Origin: JACCZH01 sp963729445
GTDB lineage: Bacteria > Chloroflexota > Chloroflexia > Thermomicrobiales > CFX8
Assembly (NCBI GenBank): GCA_963729445.1
Contig: CAVSNU010000005.1
Location: forward strand, 1,240,001 to 1,304,000
Reading direction: 5' to 3'
DNA: 64,000 bases
The translations under genes and the position numbers were made by a program. Below are positions 7,319-14,277 of this stretch, piece after piece (within the stretch, counting starts at the first letter, position 1; every line of letters begins with the position of its first letter). The notes under the pieces are model-generated. The model had not been told where the DNA came from. It saw only the letters and a list, made by a program, of their open reading frames with translations, and made no database searches.

Positions 7319-7957
7319 ATGCTAAACAAGCGTACCATCCCCTGCGTCTGCGAAACGTGCGGCAAGCACTTCCTGGCATCCACATCGTCGTACAACCGGA
7401 ACGGCGGAAAATACTGTTCGTTGCTGTGTTCTAATCGTCGCCACAAGCACACGAGACCGCACACGCCAAACGAATACCGCATAGACGGCGACGTGGCGTA
7501 TCTTGCGTTGACAGACCGAAAAGGCGTAGTTATCGCTGAAACGCTGGTAGACACCGACCGGTTAGATGATGTGCTGCGATTTCGCTGGGCGTTGAACTCA
7601 ACCGGCTATGTAACGTGCAGCCGTGTTGTCGATGGTCGCAATGTCCATTTGGCGTTACATCGTTTCATCACGGGGTTGGAACGGGGGGACAGGCGCATGA
7701 TCGATCACGACAACCGCAACCGCCTAGATAATCGCATTGCCAATCTCAAGATCGCTACTGCGGCCATCAACGCTAAAAACAAGGTGACTCCGGCTGCTTC
7801 TCGGTATCCCGGAGTCACATGGGACAAGGAAAATCAGCGTTGGCGTGTCTCCTTTTGGAGACAGGGTAAGTCGTATTGGTTGGGCCGTTACGACACCGAG
7901 GAAGAGGCCGGTCGAGTTGCAATGGAATTCAGTCGTACGTACCCGCCGTCGAAATGA
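7319..7957 (+). CDS. HNH homing-type endonuclease with AP2 domain
   Basis: Residues 1-40 are a zinc knuckle (CETC 11-14, C33, C37) closely like that of the first HNH gene. The HNH core is around 110-155 (LALHRFITGL, then MIDHDNRNRLDNRIANL with H130), and residues 162-205 are an AP2-type DNA-binding domain (YPGVTWDKENQRWRVSFW). HNH-AP2 proteins are common free-standing homing endonucleases in phages. Start ATG 7319 rather than the in-frame 7184, which lies inside the head gene. 212 residues. Confidence 0.85.
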   Translation: MLNKRTIPCVCETCGKHFLASTSSYNRNGGKYCSLLCSNRRHKHTRPHTPNEYRIDGDVAYLALTDRKGVVIAETLVDTDRLDDVLRFRWALNSTGYVTCSRVVDGRNVHLALHRFITGLERGDRRMIDHDNRNRLDNRIANLKIATAAINAKNKVTPAASRYPGVTWDKENQRWRVSFWRQGKSYWLGRYDTEEEAGRVAMEFSRTYPPSK

Positions 7958-7968
7958 GAGAACACCCC

Positions 7969-8184
7969 ATGACCGCATACCTCCTCGCCATCGCCGCCGT
8001 CACGTCGACCGCGCTCTGGAGCGTGCTGTGTGCGTACGCCGGCATACGCCTGGCACGGTACCGCTCCAGCCGTGAGCAGCACCAGAGGATTGCGAAATGG
8101 CTAGCAGGCATGAATGCAGCCAAGGCGCGGCTACCGGACAGGCCGGAACCATCGGCTGAGGTACGACGAAGGGCGCAGGCATGA
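7969..8184 (+). CDS. small membrane protein (71 aa)
   Basis: ATG 7969 is the likely start; the open frame upstream is a shadow of the HNH gene. One N-terminal transmembrane helix (YLLAIAAVTSTALWSVLCAYAG) is followed by a basic, Arg-rich tail of about 40 residues, so N-out topology is expected. Stop overlaps the next ATG (8181-8184). No family recognised. Confidence 0.5.
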   Translation: MTAYLLAIAAVTSTALWSVLCAYAGIRLARYRSSREQHQRIAKWLAGMNAAKARLPDRPEPSAEVRRRAQA

Positions 8185-8366
8185 GTAACCGCCACTTCCT
8201 GTATTGTGACGACGATTCGTGCCAGAAGCCGGTCGCGGAGATCCGCGAGGGCACCCTGCGCATTCTCGCCCGGCACCATGGGGACTGGCACCTGTCGACG
8301 TTTACCATCCGGCAGATTGAGCGTATTATTGAGCAGATGCGTGAGAGTGAAAGGGAGGCGGCGTGA
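8181..8366 (+). CDS. small phage protein (61 aa)
   Basis: ATGA coupling at both ends supports it. The N-terminal half is beta-like with a Cys pair spaced six apart (YCDDDSCQK), the C-terminal half is a charged helix (IRQIERIIEQMRESERE). No known family is recognised; it may be a short DNA- or protein-binding factor. Confidence 0.5.
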   Translation: MSNRHFLYCDDDSCQKPVAEIREGTLRILARHHGDWHLSTFTIRQIERIIEQMRESEREAA

Positions 8367-8593
8367 GGAAGCGATTGGCCGGCCTGCAAGCGGAACTGCA
8401 CGCACTGGCAAAGCGCTGCGAGGCGAACGCGCTCGTGTTTGAGGGCGAACTGGCGCGGCTGGAAGCTCATGGCATGAAAGGTTCATCGGCATACGCACTT
8501 CGCGAAACTGGTGCGGCCCTGTGCAACCTCTATGCGGAGGTCCTGTACAGCATCAGCCGGACGCGAAGCCCATTGGATGATACCTGTAGTTGA
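8363..8593 (+). CDS. small helical phage protein (76 aa)
   Basis: GTG start at 8363 overlaps the previous stop. The product is almost all helix (LAGLQAELHALAKRCEANAL...), with a second helix carrying LRETGAALCNLYAEVLYSI. It ends a five-gene coupled run and its stop overlaps the next promoter-like -35 box. Function unknown. Confidence 0.5.
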   Translation: MRKRLAGLQAELHALAKRCEANALVFEGELARLEAHGMKGSSAYALRETGAALCNLYAEVLYSISRTRSPLDDTCS

Positions 8594-8618
8594 CGCAACT
8601 CCCGCAATGACATAAACT
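8590..8618 (+). promoter_or_regulatory. promoter-like pair in front of the capsid genes
   Basis: TTGACG (8590-8595) and TAAACT (8613-8618) are 17 bases apart, a near-consensus sigma70 promoter. The -10 region TGACATAAACT is identical to that at 1544-1554. It should drive scaffold, capsid and downstream genes. Confidence 0.7.
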
Positions 8619-8676
8619 CCTGACAGACAAGTTAATACCTAGCGCCTAGAAGCGCCCTTGATGAAGCGGCAAAGAC

Positions 8677-8697
8677 CGCCCACCAGGGGCGTTTTTT
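8677..8697 (+). terminator. terminator-like hairpin in the capsid-operon leader
   Basis: CGCCC (8677-8681) pairs with GGGCG (8687-8691) and is followed by six T. It lies about 60 bases after the promoter-like pair and just before the scaffold gene, the same layout as at 1599-1629, so it may act as an attenuator or antitermination target. Confidence 0.55.
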
Positions 8698-8721
8698 CTT
8701 TGCCGGAAAACCGGAGGCGAG

Positions 8722-9273
8722 ATGCCAGAGGAAGCCACCACGGGCCAGGAGCCCACAACCACGGACCAGGCGTCCACGGAAACCACCCCGCCAACTGCTG
8801 ACAACAAGGGCCAGGAGTCCGAGTCAAAGCAGTTCACCGCTGAGTACGTCGAAGAGCTCCGCAAAGAGGCCGCGCAGAACCGCATCAAAGCCAAGAGGGC
8901 CGAGGATGCGCTGAAGAAGCGCGAAGAAGCGGACATGACTGAGACGGAGAAGATGCAGCGGCGTCTCGCCGAGCTGGAAGAGGCCGAAAAGGGCTGGGCA
9001 ACCGAGAAGCAAACCATCCTGCTCAGTCAGGCCGTGACCAGTGAAGCTGCCAAGGCCGGCGCGCTCTACCCGGATCTGCTTATCAAGTCGCTTGACCGTT
9101 CAGCGGTGGAGTTCGACGAGAACGGCAAGCCGACCAACCTTGACAAGGTGATCGGCGCGCTGCGCAAGGACTACCCGGCCCTGTTCCGCTCGACCAACGG
9201 CAGTGCCGACGGTGGAGCCGGAGGGTCAGTAACAACCGCACCCAGCATGAATGACCTGATCCGCAAACGCTAG
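8722..9273 (+). CDS. capsid scaffolding protein
   Basis: Acts inside the procapsid to guide shell assembly. The 183-residue protein has a disordered, Thr/Glu-rich N-terminus, then a long coiled coil from about residue 50 to 110 (EELRKEAAQNRIKAKRAEDA...), and a small C-terminal domain ending in a basic tail (MNDLIRKR), the usual layout of DUF4355/gp7-like scaffolds. It stands directly before the major capsid gene, as expected. Confidence 0.85.
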   Translation: MPEEATTGQEPTTTDQASTETTPPTADNKGQESESKQFTAEYVEELRKEAAQNRIKAKRAEDALKKREEADMTETEKMQRRLAELEEAEKGWATEKQTILLSQAVTSEAAKAGALYPDLLIKSLDRSAVEFDENGKPTNLDKVIGALRKDYPALFRSTNGSADGGAGGSVTTAPSMNDLIRKR

Positions 9274-9296
9274 CGGAATCACCTAGGAGAAACACG

Positions 9297-10238
9297 ATGG
9301 CCTACGACTCAATTATCAGCCGTACTGATGTTCAGTCGCTGATTCCCGAGCAGGTATCCCAGGCGATGCTGGGCAACTTGCAGAGCGAATCCGCCGCGCT
9401 CAATCTCTTTACTCGTATCCCAGTGTCTACCAACCAGACGCGGTTCCCGGTCATCTCGGCCCTGCCGACGGCCTATTTCGTGACCGGCGATACCGGTCTC
9501 AAGCAGACCACCGAAGTCAACTGGAGCAACAAGTACATCAACATCGAAGAGCTTGCCGCCATCGTGCCGATTCCCGAGGCGGTGCTAGACGACGCATCCT
9601 TTGATGTGTGGGGTTCGGTCCAGCCGCTCCTTGAGCAGGCTATCGGTCGCACCCTTGATGCCGCCGCATTCTTCGGGACCAACATCCCGGCCTCGTGGCC
9701 GACCAATGTAGTCGCCGCCGCTGTCGCCGCCGGGAATGTTGTAGCCCGTGGCACCAATGACGCAACGGCAGGCGGTATCGCTGGCGACATCAGCGAACTG
9801 CTAGCCACGCTTGAAGCGGACGGTTACGACGCCAACTCCATGCTGGCCACCACGGCCTATAAGGGGCGGTTGCGCGACGTGCGCGACGCGAATGGCGTCC
9901 GCAACGCCGAGGTCAATGCGACCAACGCATGGGGCGTTGATATTGCCTATCCGATGCGCGGGCAGTGGCCCACCGGCCTGAGCGTCGCCGAGATGATCGC
10001 GTTCGACCGCTCACAGTTCGTCTTGGGCGTTCGGCAAGACTTCACCTACAAGATCCTGGACCAGGCCGTCATTCAGGACGGCACCGGAGCGATTGTCTAC
10101 AACCTTGCGCAGCAAGACATGGTGGCCCTTCGGGTCGTGTTCCGGGTGGGCTTCCAGGTTGCCAACACCCTGAACTACGATCAGCCGACCGAAGCGTCCC
10201 GCTATCCGGCCGCAGTGCTGCGTAGCCCGGCCGTCTAA
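9297..10238 (+). CDS. major capsid protein (HK97 fold)
   Basis: Main shell subunit. The 313-residue sequence has the N-arm with EQVSQAMLGNLQSESAALNL, an E-loop region near RFPVISALPTAYFV, then KQTTEVNWSNKYINIEELAAIVPIPEAVLDD, and a C-terminal AMVALRVVFR-like P-domain segment (DMVALRVVFRVGFQVANTLN), all typical of phage_capsid family proteins. RBS TAGGAGA precedes ATG 9297. No protease gene is seen, so maturation probably uses a separate scaffold, not a prohead protease. Confidence 0.92.
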   Translation: MAYDSIISRTDVQSLIPEQVSQAMLGNLQSESAALNLFTRIPVSTNQTRFPVISALPTAYFVTGDTGLKQTTEVNWSNKYINIEELAAIVPIPEAVLDDASFDVWGSVQPLLEQAIGRTLDAAAFFGTNIPASWPTNVVAAAVAAGNVVARGTNDATAGGIAGDISELLATLEADGYDANSMLATTAYKGRLRDVRDANGVRNAEVNATNAWGVDIAYPMRGQWPTGLSVAEMIAFDRSQFVLGVRQDFTYKILDQAVIQDGTGAIVYNLAQQDMVALRVVFRVGFQVANTLNYDQPTEASRYPAAVLRSPAV

Positions 10239-10441
10239 TGACGTTCGCTGACGAGGAGACTCGTGCGGCTGCTTACCGTGCTCAGCTCAAACGGCGTGAG
10301 ATTGCCGAAGCCGAGCGCGAGCGGCAACTCGCCGGATCCACATCAGCACGGGCAGCACTCGGAGAGCGATTCCAACCGCTTCGCGATTGGATGAACGAAA
10401 GGAATGCCAACGATGGCCGACGAGAAGAAGACGACTGCTAA
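10238..10441 (+). CDS. small charged phage protein (67 aa)
   Basis: ATG overlaps the capsid stop (TAATG). The product is almost entirely charged helix, rich in Arg and Glu, with an acidic end (GRREEDDC). Position between capsid and connector is common for small head-decoration or assembly factors, but no family is recognised. It overlaps the start of the next gene by about 29 bases. Confidence 0.55.
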   Translation: MTFADEETRAAAYRAQLKRREIAEAERERQLAGSTSARAALGERFQPLRDWMNERNANDGRREEDDC

Positions 10442-10631
10442 GGACGATGCCGGACGGGCCGAAGTCCAAGCCAACATGGATGCGATCAACGAGCAGGGTT
10501 TCGTTGGCGAAGAGGCCGATCCAACGCCCAACGCTAACTACACCATTGCCGGCGTAATCAAAGGCGCGCCCACACCCGAGACCGACGAGGCGCAGCGCGA
10601 AAAGGCGCGGAAGGCCGCGGGGTTCCGCTAG
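10413..10631 (+). CDS. small phage protein, unknown function (72 aa)
   Basis: ATG 10413 is preferred over ATG 10404 because AAAGGA (10398-10403) then lies at normal distance. The product is hydrophilic, probably disordered at the N-terminus, with a central ANYTIAGVIKGAPTP segment. Similar short acidic proteins sit between capsid and connector genes in many siphoviruses; function unknown. Confidence 0.6.
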   Translation: MADEKKTTAKDDAGRAEVQANMDAINEQGFVGEEADPTPNANYTIAGVIKGAPTPETDEAQREKARKAAGFR

Positions 10632-10991
10632 ATGACCCCCGAGCAGGCGCTGACGCGCTTGACCACCATGACCGCCGCCGACAAGGACCCGGTGCTAACC
10701 GAGCTTGAGCTCGACGAGCTGGTTCTGATGGCGCGTCGTGCTGACTCGGACGGCCTCATCATCACCGACGCCGACTGGACGCCGACGTACGACCTGAACG
10801 CGGCCGCGGCTGAGGGCTGGCGCTGGAAGGCCGGCAAAGCTGCTTCTGACGTCACGTTCACGACTGACGGCCAGTCCGTCTCTATGAGTCACCTGATCGA
10901 GCACTGCGAGCGCATGGCGCGCAGCTACGCGCGCCGCACGACCTTCACGGTGACGGTCACCAGCGCGCTCGCGGCAAGTCAGGAGGTGTAG
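10632..10991 (+). CDS. head-tail connector, adaptor-type (gp6-like)
   Basis: The 119-residue protein starts with a helical TPEQALTRLTTMTAADKDPV segment and has WTPTYDLNAAAAEGWRWKAG in the middle, a pattern shared by short siphovirus adaptor proteins that bind below the portal. The C-terminus is helical and basic (HCERMARSYARR). The gene begins right after the previous stop. Role: first ring of the neck. Confidence 0.75.
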   Translation: MTPEQALTRLTTMTAADKDPVLTELELDELVLMARRADSDGLIITDADWTPTYDLNAAAAEGWRWKAGKAASDVTFTTDGQSVSMSHLIEHCERMARSYARRTTFTVTVTSALAASQEV

Positions 10992-10995
10992 GGAG

Positions 10996-11355
10996 GTGAT
11001 CGTATCTACTGCCCGGCTGGAGCGCATGCGGACAGTTGCCGAGCGATCCATGACCGCCGAGTGCCTGCTGGAACGCTACACGGAGGTGAGCGACGGGCAG
11101 GGTGGCACCACACAGGAGTGGACGGTTGTGGGCGTCCTGCCGTGCCGGGTCGCCCCGGCTGGCACGAGCCCGGTCGAGCGTGAGGTTGCCGGGCAGTTAC
11201 AGGCGTCGAGCGCCTACACCATCACGCTGCCGGCCGGTAAGGTCGTGCTGCCCCCGGACCGCATCCAGGCTGAGGGCGAGACCTACCAGGTCGTCAAGCC
11301 GCTGACACGCACCGTGGAGATCGAGACCCGTGTGGTCTGTGAGAAGAGTAGCTAG
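10996..11355 (+). CDS. head-tail joining protein (stopper-like)
   Basis: GTG 10996 follows GGGAGG closely. After a helical N-terminus the protein is beta-rich: ECLLERYTEVSDGQGGTTQEW, then PCRVAP and a run of short strands, typical of phage H-T join/SPP1 gp16-type stoppers (about 110-120 residues). Placed between adaptor and gp10-like protein in standard neck order. Confidence 0.75.
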   Translation: MIVSTARLERMRTVAERSMTAECLLERYTEVSDGQGGTTQEWTVVGVLPCRVAPAGTSPVEREVAGQLQASSAYTITLPAGKVVLPPDRIQAEGETYQVVKPLTRTVEIETRVVCEKSS

Positions 11356-11679
11356 ATGGCGATACGCATCGAATACAACCATCTCCCGCAGATTAGCGCC
11401 CAGATGGAGGACCGTGCGTCACAGGTCGTCAGGAAAGCGGCGTTCGAGGTTGAGAAGCGTGCGAAAGAAGTTGTGCCGGTCGATTCCGGCACTCTGAAGG
11501 GCAGCATCCAGACCAAGGCCGACGGCCTGCAGGCCACGGTCGGTGTCGGGGCTGAGTACGGCATCTATGTCGAGATGGGCACCTACAAGATGGCCGCCCA
11601 GCCATTCATGACCCCGGCGGCTGAGGCAGTTCGTCCCGCCTTCTACGAGGCCATGCGCCAGATTCTGGAGATGGGCTAA
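11356..11679 (+). CDS. HK97 gp10-like neck/tail-completion protein
   Basis: 107 residues with the family hallmarks: N-terminal helix of AFEVEKRAKEVVPVDSGTLKGSI, then YGIYVEMGTYKMAAQPFMTPAAE, matching HK97 gp10 (phage protein with PVDTGxLRxSI and YAxxvExGT..PAxPFL motifs). It is needed for head-tail joining. Its stop overlaps the next ATG. Confidence 0.9.
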   Translation: MAIRIEYNHLPQISAQMEDRASQVVRKAAFEVEKRAKEVVPVDSGTLKGSIQTKADGLQATVGVGAEYGIYVEMGTYKMAAQPFMTPAAEAVRPAFYEAMRQILEMG

Positions 11680-12104
11680 TGGCCGGGACGATCTACTGGG
11701 CCGAGCGCGAGAGCGAAATCAGCTACCCGGAAACAGATCCGGGAGGCCAGAAGTACCGGCACTTCGGTGCTACGTACCGCGTCCTCGGCAAGGCCGCCGC
11801 GCTGACGATACCGACCGTCAACACATGGCTCTACGAGACGTTATCGGCCGACGCCGTAGTCGCTGCGACGTTTGGGGATCGTGTTTACGAGGCCGATATT
11901 CCACAAGGTACGGCATACCCGGCACTGGTCTACCAGTTCATGAGCGGCGTGCCGGTTTCCGTTATCGGCGGCGAAACCGTCTTTACCAACATGGTCTATC
12001 TCATCAAGGGGATTGCTAAAGGCAATTCCACGATTCCACTTGAGACAGCGATGAATCAAGCAGACACGCTCGTCCACCGCACGGAATCCGTTGCGGTCGC
12101 ATAA
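11679..12104 (+). CDS. tail-terminator-like protein with swapped N- and C-terminal parts
   Basis: Position (after gp10-like, before tail tube) is that of the tail terminator. Residues about 45-135 look like the usual N-terminal bulk of the family (TWLYETLSADAVVAATFGDR, PQGTAYPALVYQF, MVYLIKGIAKGNS, then a helix ending in RTESVAVA). The first 35 residues (AGTIYWAERESEISY...YRHFGATYRVL) look like the strand pair that normally ends such proteins. The order therefore seems circularly permuted, with the cut in the loop before the last beta hairpin. Start ATG overlaps the upstream stop, and no better start exists. Recognition rests on remembered family patterns. Confidence 0.65.
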   Translation: MAGTIYWAERESEISYPETDPGGQKYRHFGATYRVLGKAAALTIPTVNTWLYETLSADAVVAATFGDRVYEADIPQGTAYPALVYQFMSGVPVSVIGGETVFTNMVYLIKGIAKGNSTIPLETAMNQADTLVHRTESVAVA

Positions 12105-12116
12105 GGAGGTTTTGCT

Positions 12117-12317
12117 ATGCCGAAAGCTCGACCTGTCTACGTCGAATACACGAAGGGTGAACGGAAGGGTGAGCGCTTCGTCGTGGCGAGCGCCGCCAGG
12201 GCCAAAGAGCTCCATCCCGACGCCACGATCATGCACTACGAGGACACCCCCGGCGAGAAGTACGAGGAGCCGAAGGCGGCCACTAAGGCCGACAAGCAGA
12301 AAGATGAGGGCAGCTAA
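12117..12317 (+). CDS. small basic phage protein (66 aa)
   Basis: Strong RBS (AAGGAGG, 12103-12109) before ATG 12117. Short beta-rich start (RPVYVEYTKGERKGERFVVA) followed by a Lys/Glu-rich, probably disordered tail. It overlaps the tail tube ATG by one base. Not recognised; the strong RBS suggests high expression, as for a structural accessory of the tail tube. Confidence 0.55.
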   Translation: MPKARPVYVEYTKGERKGERFVVASAARAKELHPDATIMHYEDTPGEKYEEPKAATKADKQKDEGS

Positions 12318-13300
12318 TGCCAGAGCGCGCTTCAGTCTTTGAAAGAACTCAACTGGGCGTCGAGGTCACGCCAGGAGTCGCCGTCCCGGCCAACAAGCGG
12401 CTGCAGTCGATCGGCATTGAGCCGAGCATCAGCTCCACCGACGAGATGTACCGGCCGCAGGGCAACAAGTTCGCGACGGTGCAGTCGCACAACCAGGAGT
12501 TCACGACTGCCAACCTGACCGGCAAGCCGACCTACGACGAGATCCCGTATGCGCTGGCGTCGGTGATGGGCACGCCAACGATCACGACGCCGGGCGCGGC
12601 GATCAACGCCCGGGAACACGCGTTCACGATCAACCCGTCAGACACGGACACCCCGGCGACCTACACCGTCGAGAGCGGCAGCTCGGTGCGTGCCAGCCGG
12701 TTTACCAACGGCATTGTCCAGAGCCTCAACATCAACATCAGCCGCACAGCGCTCGACATGACGGGCACGATGATCGGCCAGTTGTACGAGGACGGCGTGA
12801 CCCTCACGGCCGACCCGGAAACGATCCCGCTCATTCCCGTTCTGCCCAGCCAGGTGTCGGTGTATATGGACACGACCTTCGCCGGGCTGGGCACCACGAA
12901 GCTCCTGCGCGTATCGCAGGCCAACATCGCGATCCCCACCCGCGCGAACCCGGTCTGGGCACTCGACGCCGCACAAGGCTCCTACGCCGCCACGGTTAAG
13001 ACGGCCGCGCCGATCACCCTGGAACTGACGCTGGAGGCTGATGCCGCGGGCATGGGCCTGCTGGCCGTGCTGCGTAACGGCTCGACACGTTTCATCCGAG
13101 TTGAGGCCGAGGGCGCGGATATCGAGGCCACCTTCCCCTACCTGATGCGGTTCGACATCGCCGGCAAGGTGTCGGCTATCGGCTCATTCTCCGACCGTGA
13201 TGGCGTCTACGAGATTGGGTTCACGTTCGAAGTCGTAGACGACGCGGCATCCGGCGCCGCGTTCGACGCGCTGGTGCGCAACACGCTAACTGCCTTGTAG
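12317..13300 (+). CDS. major tail tube protein
   Basis: Forms the tail tube. The 327-residue protein has the typical start (MPERASVFERTQLGVEVTPG), then VPANKRLQSIGIEPS and a beta-rich body with repeated strand-turn patterns ending in a C-terminal Ig-like segment (ISDRDGVYEIGFTFEVVDD-like). Large tube proteins of this type are found in siphoviruses of GC-rich bacteria. It sits just before the two chaperone frames, as in most siphoviruses. Confidence 0.85.
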   Translation: MPERASVFERTQLGVEVTPGVAVPANKRLQSIGIEPSISSTDEMYRPQGNKFATVQSHNQEFTTANLTGKPTYDEIPYALASVMGTPTITTPGAAINAREHAFTINPSDTDTPATYTVESGSSVRASRFTNGIVQSLNINISRTALDMTGTMIGQLYEDGVTLTADPETIPLIPVLPSQVSVYMDTTFAGLGTTKLLRVSQANIAIPTRANPVWALDAAQGSYAATVKTAAPITLELTLEADAAGMGLLAVLRNGSTRFIRVEAEGADIEATFPYLMRFDIAGKVSAIGSFSDRDGVYEIGFTFEVVDDAASGAAFDALVRNTLTAL

Positions 13301-13331
13301 GCCATTGATTCGTATCGAGGGAAGGTGACGT

Positions 13332-13712
13332 ATGCCAATTCGTCTACAGGATCTGGTCGCAGGCAAGCGCACGATACCGGTCGAGTTCGAGGCGGGCACG
13401 CTCAACATTACCTACGACCCGGCGGTTATCACGGCCGACAACGAGCGCGAGGAGTTGCAGCTCCGGCTGCGGGGGATGGTGATCAACGCGCTGGCGCTAT
13501 CCCTCAGCCGGACGATTGTGGCGTGGGATCTCACCGACGACAGTGGGAAACCGATTGAGGTCAAGCTCGAGACGCTCACTGCGCTGGGGTACGACGTCCT
13601 GAACTACCTCATGACGGAAATCAATAAGGACTTCCGCCCAAACGTACTGACCGCCGGGCGATCCGGCGGTTCCGCCTCAGACAGAAACGGCAAGGTGGAG
13701 GTGGCGGACTAG
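13332..13712 (+). CDS. tail assembly chaperone, short form (G)
   Basis: 126-residue chaperone that coats the tape measure before tube assembly. RBS GAAGGTGA lies before ATG 13332. Beta-rich N-terminus (TIPVEFEAGTLNITYDP) and a helical C-terminal half match gpG-type proteins. Ribosomes that do not shift stop at TAG 13710-13712. The gene lies between tail tube and tape measure, the fixed place of G/GT pairs. Confidence 0.85.
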   Translation: MPIRLQDLVAGKRTIPVEFEAGTLNITYDPAVITADNEREELQLRLRGMVINALALSLSRTIVAWDLTDDSGKPIEVKLETLTALGYDVLNYLMTEINKDFRPNVLTAGRSGGSASDRNGKVEVAD

Positions 13713-13894
13713 ATGAGGTCCCCGAGTGGTACGGCGAGCTCAACTATTACCGCCGGGCCGCGCAGTATCTCCTCACGGACGTGGTGACGCTCCTGGAACG
13801 CATGGCGGCCAACCCGCTCTACGACCTGATCGTCTACCGCGCCCACGAGGCGTCCGTCGCCGAGCAGGAAGCGCTGGAAGACAGCCGGAAGTGA
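13332..13894 (+). CDS. tail assembly chaperone, long frameshift form (G-T)
   Basis: A -1 slip at CCCAAAC (13637-13643) joins the G frame to an open frame running to TGA 13892-13894. The added part is Arg/Gly-rich at first (FRLRQKRQGGGGGLDEVPEW) and then a helical T domain (YYRRAAQYLLTDVVTLLERM...EALEDSRK). The fusion is about 187 residues: 104 from G plus 83 in the shifted frame. No start codon with a ribosome-binding site precedes the T frame, so a frameshift is the only sensible way to make it. Confidence 0.85.
13637..13643 (+). promoter_or_regulatory. -1 ribosomal frameshift heptamer CCCAAAC
   Basis: The heptamer is in the right phase (C CCA AAC) for tandem slippage to CCC AAA. The -1 frame is open from here to 13894 and encodes the T domain. 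Confidence 0.85.
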
Positions 13895-13904
13895 TAGAGG
13901 GTAG

Positions 13905-14207
13905 TTACTGGAGGATGAGTTGACGCGCCGCTTCCCAAACCGCATCGCCGAACGAGTCGAACTGATCCGGATCCAGTTCATCGACCATGTGGGCCAAGAT
14001 GTCCTCTCGGGAGTACTCCGATGCCGATGTTACCAGGTCCAGTTCCGTGCGCGCAGCATCTCGACAAGCGTCCGTTGGTGCGTCAGTGCAATACAACGCA
14101 ATCGCTTCATCGAACAGTTCGTCAAAGGTGTGATCCTCATCACTCGCCCCACACCCTGTAACAACGATGAAAAGCGTGACGAGCACCGCCATGCCCAAGG
14201 CTTTCAC
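13905..14207 (-). CDS. small secreted lipoprotein, antisense cargo (moron) gene
   Basis: 100 residues on the minus strand inside a + strand late operon. GTG 14207 follows AGAAAGGA with 7-base spacing and gives a perfect lipoprotein signal: MKALG, a hydrophobic core, and the lipobox VVTGC with Cys18. The mature part is acidic and helical (DEDHTFDELFDEAIALYC..., two further Cys at about 40 and 48, perhaps a disulfide). It would be anchored outside the cytoplasmic membrane. It ends 10 bases from the T-domain stop and has its own promoter. By analogy with phage lipoproteins that block superinfection, exclusion is plausible, not shown. Confidence 0.8.
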   Translation of the reverse strand: MKALGMAVLVTLFIVVTGCGASDEDHTFDELFDEAIALYCTDAPTDACRDAARTELDLVTSASEYSREDILAHMVDELDPDQFDSFGDAVWEAARQLILQ

Positions 14208-14240
14208 GTTCTTGTCCTTTCTGGTTGCTACGACGCCCGT

Positions 14241-14276
14241 AGTGTAGCCGACACACAGAGATTGTGAAGATTCACA
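14241..14276 (-). promoter_or_regulatory. promoter and palindromic operator of the lipoprotein gene
   Basis: On the minus strand TTCACA (14263-14268) and TACACT (14241-14246) are 16 bases apart. The -35 box is one half of a perfect 14-base palindrome, TGTGAAGATTCACA (14263-14276), a likely repressor site. The palindrome ends one base before the tape-measure ATG, so a bound protein would also sit on the start of that gene. Confidence 0.65.
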
Positions 14277-14277
14277 G

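Noticed and set aside
5379..7320. Group I or II intron carrying the HNH genes
   Set aside because: Portal and head genes are both complete with their own starts and stops, so no exon is interrupted; the HNH genes are free-standing.
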